Origin: CALECP01 sp964389925
GTDB taxonomy: Bacteria > Chloroflexota > Anaerolineae > Promineifilales > Promineifilaceae
Direction of reading: 5' to 3'
NCBI GenBank assembly: GCA_964389925.1
Contig: CAYMGE010000001.1
Location: 62,001-126,000, forward strand
Length of the DNA stretch: 64,000 bases
The notes under the pieces are model-generated. The model ran no database searches and was not told the DNA's origin. It worked only from the letters and a program-made list of their open reading frames with translations. The translations under genes were made by a program, and so were the position numbers. Positions 45,267-52,923 of this stretch are shown in pieces. How positions within the stretch are numbered: the stretch's first letter is position 1; every line of letters begins with the position of its first letter.

Positions 45267-46085
45267 ATGAGCCAACAATACGTTCACGGATACAATCAGC
45301 GCGAGAACATACGTCTGCAAGACCAAGCCTCAACGCTCGTTGAGCTATTGCACAGCGACACCATTTACCCAGCGGGCAGTCGCGTCTTAGAGGCGGGGTG
45401 CGGTGTGGGCGCACAGACGATTACGCTGGCGAAAAATAGCCCAGAGGCACAGATTACATCGGTCGATATTTCGGCCGACTCCCTCGCCCAAGCCCAGCAA
45501 ACAATCGACAGCGCAGGCATCACCAATGTCACATTTGAGCAAGCAGATATTTTTGACCTTCCCTACGAGTCAGGAGCATTCGACCATATATTCGTCTGCT
45601 TTGTACTCGAACATCTCGCGCAATCTGTGTCAGCTTTGCGAAAGTTAAAAACGCATTTGCGCCCCGGTGGCACGATCACGGTCATCGAAGGGGATCACGG
45701 GTCAACCTACTTTTATCCCAAGAGTCAAGCCGCATACACGGCGATCAACTGTCAGGTCGAGTTGCAGCGACGAGCGGGCGGCAATGCCCTTATCGGACGT
45801 GAGCTTTATCCTTTGCTCGATAGTGCAGGTTTTCAATCAATCCATGTGTCACCGCGCATGGTTTATGTCGATGCAAGTCGGCCGACGTTGGTCGAAGGTT
45901 TTACAAAACGCACCTTTACCGCGATGATCGAAGGGGTGCGTGAGGCAGCACTGGCGGCCGACATCGTTGAGCCAGCCGTTTTTGAGCAGGGAATCCGCGA
46001 TCTTTATCGCACAACTGAGCCTGATGGTGTCTTTTGCTATACTTTTTTCAAAGCAGTTGGAACCACATCCACGAGAGCATCCTAG
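45267..46085 (+). CDS. Class I SAM-dependent methyltransferase
   Basis: A 272-residue class I methyltransferase with the SAM-binding motif VLEAGCGVGAQT, acidic residue in SVDISADS, and FDHIFVCFVLEHLAQS for motifs IV-V. It resembles UbiE/arsenite-type and other small-molecule methyltransferases of the Methyltransf_11/31 group; substrate unknown. It ends 4 bases before a small membrane protein with a fibronectin-like domain and lies close upstream of the RiPP-like genes, so it could be a tailoring enzyme, but this is inference. Confidence 0.85.
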   Translation: MSQQYVHGYNQRENIRLQDQASTLVELLHSDTIYPAGSRVLEAGCGVGAQTITLAKNSPEAQITSVDISADSLAQAQQTIDSAGITNVTFEQADIFDLPYESGAFDHIFVCFVLEHLAQSVSALRKLKTHLRPGGTITVIEGDHGSTYFYPKSQAAYTAINCQVELQRRAGGNALIGRELYPLLDSAGFQSIHVSPRMVYVDASRPTLVEGFTKRTFTAMIEGVREAALAADIVEPAVFEQGIRDLYRTTEPDGVFCYTFFKAVGTTSTRAS

Positions 46086-46089
46086 CCCT

Positions 46090-46455
46090 ATGAAGCAACG
46101 CACCCTTGTCGATTATCTGCTCATCATTATCATCATTGCTGCATTGGGTGTGGCGGGAGTTGGCATCTATCGTTATGTGTCACAGCCAAGTGGGTATGTG
46201 TTGACGTGGACGACGGAGAATACACTCGATATTCTGGGGTTTCACGTTTACCGCGCAGATGAGGCAGAAGGAGAGTATGAGCAGATTACAGATCGGCCGA
46301 TTGCCCCCACTGATGATCCGTTTGCTGACAGTGACTATCAATATGTGGACGAGTCGGCCGAAAACGGCACGCGCTACTACTACAAACTCAAAACGATTTA
46401 CCGCGATGGTGCAAGCGAACTGATGGAAAATCCCATCATCTTACCGCCCCCTTAG
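46090..46455 (+). CDS. Small membrane-anchored fibronectin-III-like protein
   Basis: A 121-residue protein: a short basic start, one membrane helix (about 8-28, LLIIIIIAALGVAGVGIY) and an extracytoplasmic beta domain with WTTENTLDILGFHVYRADEAEG, the RPIAP strand and TRYYYKLKTIYRDG, a fibronectin-III-like pattern. It is paralogous to the domain in the protein at 52920-54206, which has GYNVYRTEENV and RPIAP in the same order. The two flank the peptide-modification genes, suggesting both belong to one system. ATG at 46090 follows the methyltransferase stop directly. Confidence 0.75.
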   Translation: MKQRTLVDYLLIIIIIAALGVAGVGIYRYVSQPSGYVLTWTTENTLDILGFHVYRADEAEGEYEQITDRPIAPTDDPFADSDYQYVDESAENGTRYYYKLKTIYRDGASELMENPIILPPP

Positions 46456-46488
46456 CAAGTTTGCCCGCGTCCCCTTCCCCGTGTTACC

Positions 46489-47337
46489 ATGCCAGCCAAT
46501 GCGCTTTGTGGGTTGGAGAAATTGAGTTTGAAGCAACAACTTTTTATTACCATCGCCGATTTAACTGTCGCTGTCACGCTGCCACCATCCGATTTGATGG
46601 CACGTTTGCGGCAGCGTTATGATCTTTTCCTCACCCCGCCGACCTCTCCACTTGTCACAATTGATTGTATTTTGACCGAGGGCGCACGCTTTATCGACGC
46701 AGAGCCAAACTCGACATGGATCAGCAATGTCTCGCTCGAAGGCGATATGCTGTACTATGAATCGTATCGGGAGCGTGGAGAGATGAACCTCATCACGCGG
46801 CAAGCGATGATTGAGCTTGCACCATCGGCCGACATCGAAAATTTCTTGCGCGTCATCTACGCATGGCTTTGCCTGCGGCATGACTCGCTGCTGCTACACG
46901 CGGCGGGTGTCGTCAAAGATGGGGCTGGCTACGTCTTTTTTGGCCCAAGTGGGGCGGGCAAAAGCACGACGGCGAGTTTATCGGCCGAGGTCGCCACCAT
47001 CCTCAGCGATGACATCGTAATCGTTCGCAAGCGCGAAGATGGCTACTATCTATGTGGCGTGCCATTTTTTGGCGAGTTGTCTCATTTTCCGCCGCGCAAT
47101 ATGAGTGTGCCATTAAAAGGTATCTATCGACTTCAGCAGGATGTCTGGTCTCATGTAGAACCTCTGACAATTGTCTTAGCCATCGCTGAGTTAGGTGCAT
47201 CGGCTCCCTTCATTGTGCAGCATAGTGCATTAAGCAGCGATTTATTAACCACCTGTTATCATCTGGCACAACATGTGCCAGTACGTGAACTTTATTTCAA
47301 CAGAACCCCAGAGTTTTGGAAGGTAATTGAAACATGA
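46489..47337 (+). CDS. HPr-kinase-like ATPase of a peptide-modification system
   Basis: The 282-residue protein has a divergent N-terminus and an HPr kinase/PEPCK-type P-loop domain: LLLHAAGVV at 135-142, GPSGAGKST at 152-160 and ILSDDIVIV at 171-179. Homologues of HPr kinase paired with PqqD-like proteins are known from uncharacterised peptide-modification clusters (the HPr-rel type) and as serine kinases in some lasso peptide clusters. Its stop overlaps the PqqD-like start in ATGA, so both are translated together. It may phosphorylate the small peptide encoded downstream; this is not shown by the sequence. Confidence 0.75.
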   Translation: MPANALCGLEKLSLKQQLFITIADLTVAVTLPPSDLMARLRQRYDLFLTPPTSPLVTIDCILTEGARFIDAEPNSTWISNVSLEGDMLYYESYRERGEMNLITRQAMIELAPSADIENFLRVIYAWLCLRHDSLLLHAAGVVKDGAGYVFFGPSGAGKSTTASLSAEVATILSDDIVIVRKREDGYYLCGVPFFGELSHFPPRNMSVPLKGIYRLQQDVWSHVEPLTIVLAIAELGASAPFIVQHSALSSDLLTTCYHLAQHVPVRELYFNRTPEFWKVIET

Positions 47338-47615
47338 ATTTGGCAACGACATATCCAGAGCCGCATCCGCAAACGGCAGGGCGTGTGATTGACGGGGAGG
47401 CGGTGTTGATTTTGTCTGACTCGGCCGAAATCAACGTCCTGAACCCCGTCGGATCACGCATCTTTGAACTGGTCGATGGTGACACATCGCTTGAACAAAT
47501 TGTCGAGACAATTGTGCAAGAATATAATGTAGAGCGAGCAGACGCAGAGCGTGATGCGCTCTCCTTCATAAAGGAATTGGTAGACCATCAGGTTTTTGTC
47601 CTTACCGAGATGTAA
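47334..47615 (+). CDS. PqqD-like peptide chaperone (RiPP recognition element)
   Basis: A 93-residue protein with the PqqD fold: a first strand block (GRVIDGEAVLILSDSAEINVLNPVGSRIFELVDG), then the helix SLEQIVETIVQEYNV and the final helices ADAERDALSFIKELVDHQVF. PqqD proteins bind the leader of a precursor peptide and hand it to a radical SAM enzyme. It overlaps the kinase-like gene by four bases and its TAA shares a base with the radical SAM ATG (TAATG), so the three are a tightly coupled unit. It is the strongest single hint that the downstream small gene is a precursor peptide. Confidence 0.85.
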   Translation: MNLATTYPEPHPQTAGRVIDGEAVLILSDSAEINVLNPVGSRIFELVDGDTSLEQIVETIVQEYNVERADAERDALSFIKELVDHQVFVLTEM

Positions 47616-48727
47616 TGAGCGAACAATATACCGACACCCCTGCTATAAACGATTACAACCGCATCTATGCCAAGACGCAATTCACACATCGTCTGCTCTC
47701 TATCCATTGGGAACTAACCTATCGTTGTAATGAGCGTTGCACGCACTGTTATCTCGATGTGATGCCACCGGGCGCAAAAGTTCCGGGTGAGCTGACAACG
47801 GAGGAAGCGTATCGCGTCGTCGATGAGTTAGCGGCTCTTGGCGGTCTAACTATCACTTTTTCTGGTGGCGAGCTATTTGTGCGCGACGATGTGTTTGACA
47901 TCGCGCGTTATGCTCGCAAGCGTGGCTTTGCCGTTCGTTTCTTCACAAATGGCATTTTGGTCAATGAGCGGCTGGCAGATGAAATTGCAGCCGTCAAGCC
48001 TGTTGTTACAGAGGTGAGCCTCTACAGCCATCGCGCCGACGTGCATGACGCAATCACGCAGGTTCCCGGCTCATGGGAGTTGACCGTTCGAGCCATTGAT
48101 CTCTTGCTTGAACGCGGTGTGCGCGTGCTGATGAAAGCACCGCTGATGAAAGAGAATATCGAGGAGTTTGACAAACTTTTCGACTTTGCGGCCGAGAAAA
48201 AGATACGTTTTCAATACGACACAACGATCATTCCAAAACATACGGGCGATCCGTCACCATTGCAACATCGGCCGAGTGACGACCAAATGCTCAACTTTAT
48301 GCGTGAAAGAATATCGCCCAACACGTGGACACCCGTTGTTGCGAAAGAAGATTTTCGCTTCTGTGGCATTGGCCTAAACAGCCTGACAATCAGCCCCTAT
48401 GGTGAAATCTACACCTGCGTTGGTGCGCGGGTTTCTGCGGGTAACTTGCGCCAGAATGATCTAAGTGAGATTTGGAAAGAGTCTCCTGTTTGGGAAGAAA
48501 CAGGCAGTCTGTCTCTCGGCAAGCTGCCTGTCTGTGCGACCTGTGAGCTGCGCCCGTTTTGCGTGCGCTGTCATGGAACGGCCGCCTTTGAAGATGGTGA
48601 TATGCTTGGCTGTTCGTCCGTTGCTTATCGTGAAGCACGGCTGCGCCGACAAGCATACTACGATAATGAAACCAACGCACTGGCTATTGGCGGTGGTGGG
48701 AACGATAATCCCTTTGAAGGGTGTTAA
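47615..48727 (+). CDS. Radical SAM/SPASM peptide-modifying enzyme
   Basis: A 370-residue radical SAM protein. The [4Fe-4S] SAM-cluster cysteines are C38, C42 and C45 in TYRCNERCTHCYLD (CX3CX2C); the SGGE motif is at 83-86. A C-terminal SPASM domain has cysteines at 250, 268, 307, 310, 316, 319 and 333, including the typical ISPYGEIYTC, for two auxiliary clusters; the chain ends in a glycine-rich tail with cysteine as the last residue (C370). Such enzymes make carbon-carbon, thioether or other bonds in ribosomal peptides or epimerise residues. Context with PqqD-like and a short Cys-containing peptide supports a maturase role. Confidence 0.92.
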   Translation: MSEQYTDTPAINDYNRIYAKTQFTHRLLSIHWELTYRCNERCTHCYLDVMPPGAKVPGELTTEEAYRVVDELAALGGLTITFSGGELFVRDDVFDIARYARKRGFAVRFFTNGILVNERLADEIAAVKPVVTEVSLYSHRADVHDAITQVPGSWELTVRAIDLLLERGVRVLMKAPLMKENIEEFDKLFDFAAEKKIRFQYDTTIIPKHTGDPSPLQHRPSDDQMLNFMRERISPNTWTPVVAKEDFRFCGIGLNSLTISPYGEIYTCVGARVSAGNLRQNDLSEIWKESPVWEETGSLSLGKLPVCATCELRPFCVRCHGTAAFEDGDMLGCSSVAYREARLRRQAYYDNETNALAIGGGGNDNPFEGC

Positions 48728-48835
48728 CCATTCGCTTATTTTGCACTTTTGCGTTACAAATATGTACGAAACGCGCTTGCGTGCGTAGTAAAAATTAATC
48801 GGCTTTAAGCCATAAAGTCTGTTAAGGAGAATTCA

Positions 48836-48985
48836 ATGACTCAGGTTCAAGAGACCAAGAAAAGTTACGAAAAACCCGCTGTTGTCTATCGTCAAGCAAT
48901 GGAAAGTGTGGCTGCAGTTTGCGATCCGAACGATCCTGTTAACACAGGCAAAGGCGATTCGTCTTGCAGCGTTTTGAATAGCTAA
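48836..48985 (+). CDS. Candidate RiPP precursor peptide, 49 residues
   Basis: A small gene directly behind the radical SAM gene. Support: AAGGAG at 48824-48829 with a 6-base gap to ATG, one of the best ribosome binding sites in the window; a strong terminator 22 bases after the stop; and the position behind a PqqD/radical SAM pair. The peptide has a charged N-terminal half with KKSYEKP at residues 8-14 (a YxxP pattern like the motif bound by leader-binding proteins in lasso peptide systems), a hydrophobic/neutral stretch MESVAAVC (22-29), then DPNDPVNTGKGDSSC to the end. The two cysteines C29 and C44 lie in the C-terminal half and are the likely modification sites. No double-glycine cleavage site is present. 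I do not recognise the family. Confidence 0.75.
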   Translation: MTQVQETKKSYEKPAVVYRQAMESVAAVCDPNDPVNTGKGDSSCSVLNS

Positions 48986-49007
48986 TTACCTATCAAACAT
49001 AAACATG

Positions 49008-49050
49008 AAACGTGAATACGTGAGCTTAACCTTACGCATTCACGTTTTTT
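49008..49050 (+). terminator. Strong intrinsic terminator after the precursor peptide
   Basis: AAACGTGAATACG (49008-49020) pairs with CGCATTCACGTTT (49034-49046) over 13 bp with one mismatch, then TTTTT. It closes the kinase-PqqD-radical SAM-peptide unit; a partial terminator could also raise peptide mRNA levels by protecting the 3' end. Confidence 0.9.
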
Positions 49051-49301
49051 GTTAGTTGCCTCATTGGTGAGAGTCAACTAACAGCCCTCGTCTGTCAAAT
49101 CCCAAAGCGTCAACCCTCTGTACAATACAATCGTTGCATTCGCAGCATGAAAAGGACTTATAAAAGAGGAACCAGCACGCAGGCGCGTGCTTTATCTCTT
49201 GCATTCCCTCAACTCGCATGAGTCCGATAGAAACATAGGCTGTTGTTTGGGCGGCTGGCTCAAGCGACAACTTTTTAATAAAGACGCGGAGGAAGTTCTG
49301 C
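49051..49301 (+). promoter_or_regulatory. Leader of the C25/S26 surface operon
   Basis: This 251-base gap starts with a second hairpin GTTAGTTG...CAACTAAC (49051-49082) and ends with the ribosome binding site GGAGGAAG about 10 bases before ATG 49302. A TACAAT box near 49120 is a possible -10. A 24-codon frame starting at 49147 has no ribosome binding site and is not considered a gene. Confidence 0.4.
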
Positions 49302-52301
49302 ATGAATTATCAATTTAATCGGAGTTGGTGGCTTCTTTTGCTGCTGCTTGTCATGCTCACGCCCTTGCTTGTGCAGGCAGACACCCCAACGCCTGATGAG
49401 GCTCTGACAGTTGAGCAGTCAGACGAAGCAGCATTGCGCCTGACGTTGCGGCAACCCACACCTGTTGTACAGGATGTGGTTGAGGCAGGGCGAGTTTGGC
49501 AGCAGGTGACGCTTGATGGGTTTGAGACAAGTCGTGTAGAAGGTGCGCCAGCACTACCTTATAAGCAGTTTACGGTTGCTTTGCCAGTTGGGGCAGTTGC
49601 TGAGGTTGCCATTGTCTCGGCCGAAACTCACACCCTACCCAACATCACGCCCCTCCCTGCCCCCCAAAAAGCTCTCATCAGCTATGATGCAAGTGACCCA
49701 GACAGCATTCCGGAGTTTGAAGCGCGTTACGTCGTCGATAGCCGTGCAGCACAAACCACCAGCGCAGTTGTCGAGTTGAGTAACCCGTACAACGTGCGCG
49801 ACTATCGCTTGACGACGCTGACTATGCGGCCGATTCAAACGGACGGGGATGGGATTCGCGTTTATGATGAGCTAACTATCGAAGTTACATTTTCTTATCC
49901 AAACGGAAAGGCTGCAACCCCTACCGCGCGACCAGAAAGTGCGGCATTTGCGGGGTTGATCGAGCCAATCAACGCATCGGCCGCCCAAAATTGGCGCAGC
50001 ATCCCTGAGTTTAACATCCCTGCCCCATCTCCCTGCTTAGGCGAGAACGCTTATCGCATTAGTGTGCAGCAAACAGGCATCCACACAATTAGCCTTGCTG
50101 ACCTGCCTGATGACTTCACACCCGGCAGCATCGCCGACCTAAAGATGTGTTATGACCAGCATGAGATTGCGGTTCATGTGATAGGAGACGGCACGTTTGA
50201 TGGTGCGGATCAAGTGCTGTTTTATGGAGAATCAATCGCGGATCGTGAGGCACGCACAGGGATCACATATCCAACACAGGGCACGGATACAAATATCTAT
50301 TGGTTGACGTTTGAGAGTGGTAGTCGTAAGCGTGTCGAGCCATTGGCAACAGGCAGCGGCGGGACACCGGTGACGAGCTACCAACATCGTGACATCAGAG
50401 AGCGTGATGGAACGTATGAGCCGACCATTCCACTCGATGATTTTAGCATCATTGAAGATGACCGCGATCACTGGTTTTGGCAGCCATTTGGTTTCAATGC
50501 AGATGTCGATCAAACGGTCAGTGATACTTTTGACTTGATTAATCGCGTACCGAACAGTGCTGTGACCGTCTCGGCCGAAGTGTGGGGACGCTACAGTAAT
50601 AATACCCATAAAGTCCAATTGCGGATTGCGGGGCAGGCGGCCGATCAAACCACCTTCTTCGGCAGCGGGACGGCAGGGGCAAGGCAAATTCTCAGTGCGA
50701 CCACTATACCAGCAACACCCTCAACCCTCGTTGCAGGCGTTGAAGCGTTAGACAACGGCGTTTCAGATTCTCACTTTATGCTGCTAAACTGGATTTCCGT
50801 TCAGTATGAGCGCACATTGCAGGCCGTCAACGGGCAGATTGTCTTTTCACAACCTATTGTTGGGAACTTTGCCTACAATGTGAGCGGGTTTGCAGACGGA
50901 TCATACGTCTTTGACGTGACCGATATATACAATCCAACGATGCTAACGCTTGCTGATAATGGCTTTAATCCATCGCAGACTGCTACAACATTCCCCGCGA
51001 CATATGCACTAGCGGCAACAGACGGCGGACTTCGCCCCACTGAAATTGTCAAGGGTGGTGCATCGACGTTACGTGGGAGTAACTCGGCCGACTACATCAT
51101 CATCACCCACCCCTCACTACAAACGGCATTAGAGCCACTGGTCACTCATCGTCAGGGTACAGGGTTGGCGGTGAAAACCGTTTACGTACAGGACATCTTT
51201 GATGAATTTGGCTTTGGTCGTTACAGCACAGAAGCGATTCGTGATTTCCTTGAATACGCCTATACAAATTGGGGTGGGACTGCGCCCAGCTATGTATTGC
51301 TGGCTGGTGACGCGAGCTACGATCATCGGGATATATTGGGCAATAACGAGGGACGCAATCTCGTCCCTGTCTATCTGCGCTCCGGAATCGACAAATTTAT
51401 CGGCGAAACAGCGTCAGACAATCAGTATGTTGCATTTGATGAAAATGCGGACTTCGGCCGACTGCCGTCGATGCACCTCGGTCGATTGCCTGCGAGTGAT
51501 GCGGCCGAGATGCAAACACTCGTCAACAAAGTCCTCAGCTATGAAAATGCGGCCTTTGACATCAATTGGCACGGCAACCAGCTTTTTGTCAGCGACAATG
51601 CGAAGAAACGTGCAGCCAACAACGATTGTGTCAACGATCCAGCCGGCAATTTCTTTGCAATCATCAATGCGCTGATCGCTCAATACGCAGAACCAAACGG
51701 TCAAATCATCAACCGCCTGTTCTATGCAGATTGCCATCAAGATGACGAACCCTACCCAAGCCACTACGAGTCGAACACCATTGCGTTACAAAGCAAATTC
51801 ACCACATTGATTGAGAGTGGACAAGGGTTTGTCACCTATGTGGGTCATGCGGGGACGCGCCGCTGGGCAGACGAATCAATTGTCACATTGTCGCAAATGG
51901 AAAATCTTCGCAATGATGAGCAGTTAACAATCATGCTGCCGATGACCTGCCTAGAGGGGCAGTATCATCGCTTTGATCTGGTCAACAGCAGTGGGCAAGA
52001 AGTAGAGGGCATGTCGGAAACAATGTTGAAGAATCCCAATGGCGGGGCTGTGGCGAGCTATGCACCAACTGGCTTAGCCGTTGCAACAGGGCATGATTTC
52101 CTCTGGGAAGGGTTCAATGAACATGTGTTTGAAGATGGCAGACGCATCATTGGGCAAGCCGTTTTTGGCGCAAAGAATAATTTGCCAAATGACAACCACA
52201 TCGACCTACACGATACGTTCATACTATTGGGTGATCCTGCGATGCAGCTAAAAATATGGGACGGTGGGCAATCTGTCTACTTGCCCTTGATAAGGAAATA
52301 G
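49302..52301 (+). CDS. Secreted gingipain-family (C25) cysteine protease
   Basis: A 999-residue exported protein with a signal peptide (about 1-27, ending LLVQADT), an N-terminal propeptide-like region (GAPALPYKQFTVALPVGA), beta-rich middle, and a C25 catalytic domain in the second half. The domain shows SYVLLAGDASYDHRD, LGRLPASDAAEM, then H849 in GFVTYVGHAGTRRWADE and C883 in LPMTCLEGQYHRF; the 34-residue His-Cys spacing matches gingipains (33 in RgpB). The family cleaves after Arg or Lys or other residues outside the cell. Lacking a long C-terminal sorting domain, it ends at QSVYLPLIRK. It may process the modified peptide or other exported substrates. Confidence 0.88.
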   Translation: MNYQFNRSWWLLLLLLVMLTPLLVQADTPTPDEALTVEQSDEAALRLTLRQPTPVVQDVVEAGRVWQQVTLDGFETSRVEGAPALPYKQFTVALPVGAVAEVAIVSAETHTLPNITPLPAPQKALISYDASDPDSIPEFEARYVVDSRAAQTTSAVVELSNPYNVRDYRLTTLTMRPIQTDGDGIRVYDELTIEVTFSYPNGKAATPTARPESAAFAGLIEPINASAAQNWRSIPEFNIPAPSPCLGENAYRISVQQTGIHTISLADLPDDFTPGSIADLKMCYDQHEIAVHVIGDGTFDGADQVLFYGESIADREARTGITYPTQGTDTNIYWLTFESGSRKRVEPLATGSGGTPVTSYQHRDIRERDGTYEPTIPLDDFSIIEDDRDHWFWQPFGFNADVDQTVSDTFDLINRVPNSAVTVSAEVWGRYSNNTHKVQLRIAGQAADQTTFFGSGTAGARQILSATTIPATPSTLVAGVEALDNGVSDSHFMLLNWISVQYERTLQAVNGQIVFSQPIVGNFAYNVSGFADGSYVFDVTDIYNPTMLTLADNGFNPSQTATTFPATYALAATDGGLRPTEIVKGGASTLRGSNSADYIIITHPSLQTALEPLVTHRQGTGLAVKTVYVQDIFDEFGFGRYSTEAIRDFLEYAYTNWGGTAPSYVLLAGDASYDHRDILGNNEGRNLVPVYLRSGIDKFIGETASDNQYVAFDENADFGRLPSMHLGRLPASDAAEMQTLVNKVLSYENAAFDINWHGNQLFVSDNAKKRAANNDCVNDPAGNFFAIINALIAQYAEPNGQIINRLFYADCHQDDEPYPSHYESNTIALQSKFTTLIESGQGFVTYVGHAGTRRWADESIVTLSQMENLRNDEQLTIMLPMTCLEGQYHRFDLVNSSGQEVEGMSETMLKNPNGGAVASYAPTGLAVATGHDFLWEGFNEHVFEDGRRIIGQAVFGAKNNLPNDNHIDLHDTFILLGDPAMQLKIWDGGQSVYLPLIRK

Positions 52302-52350
52302 CCGCTCAGGTCGTTGATCTGCGTCGTGCCTGTAACTGAAGTTATCACAG

Positions 52351-52923
52351 ATGCTTGTTGAACAAGAGGTCGTCGTTGGGCTATTACAAGATAGCCTAGA
52401 TGCGGGGCAAAGCCCTCATCTGACTATTGTAAGTGGCAGCATGTCACCGCTGTTGCGAGTTGGCGATCAGGTCATTTTAGAACGGGTAGACTTGGTTGAG
52501 ATTGTCCCCAACGACGTTCTCGTTCTGCGGGGCGCAGAGGCGCTGTTTACCCATCGACTCGTCACAACGCTCGATGAGGTGGGCGAACGCTATTGGGTGA
52601 CACGCGGTGACAGCACGTTGCATTATGATCCTATTTGGACAGACCACGAGATCATCGGCCGAGTTCGCGGCCGACGACGTGCTTCACAAACCCAACGCTG
52701 GGATGCGGGCAGCGGTCGATGGCTCAATCGACATTTCGGCCGACTCGCACAGCTTGAGGCTAAAATTTTTGACGATCAGCCCGTTTGCCGCGCTCGCTTG
52801 GCGGAGACGGAGCAGTTATTGATAGGTAGGCGTTGGCGAGCAGGCTGGCGGCGGCCGATTTTTCTGCTCATTCGCGCAATTTTACAGCTCTGGCGCAGGT
52901 TTCTCCTGCGCTTAATTCGATGA
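52351..52923 (+). CDS. SipW/archaeal-type signal peptidase (S26B-like)
   Basis: A 190-residue S24/S26-fold protease of the SipW/ER type, which uses Ser-His-Asp instead of Ser-Lys: S30 in VSGSMSP, H68 in FTHRLVTT and D87 in TRGDST. The N-terminal membrane helix of ordinary signal peptidases is missing; the C-terminus instead has an Arg-rich amphipathic/hydrophobic tail (RPIFLLIRAILQLWRRFLLRLIR), which may hold it to the membrane. The same type is found next to PqqD genes in other RiPP-like clusters. Its stop overlaps the next gene in ATGA. Substrates could be the neighbours' precursors or the small peptide. Confidence 0.8.
   Translation: MLVEQEVVVGLLQDSLDAGQSPHLTIVSGSMSPLLRVGDQVILERVDLVEIVPNDVLVLRGAEALFTHRLVTTLDEVGERYWVTRGDSTLHYDPIWTDHEIIGRVRGRRRASQTQRWDAGSGRWLNRHFGRLAQLEAKIFDDQPVCRARLAETEQLLIGRRWRAGWRRPIFLLIRAILQLWRRFLLRLIR

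Noticed and set aside
49147..49221. 24-codon frame (MKRTYKRGTS...) as a second precursor peptide
   Set aside because: There is no ribosome binding site, and it lies after the strong terminator of the peptide unit within the leader of the protease gene.
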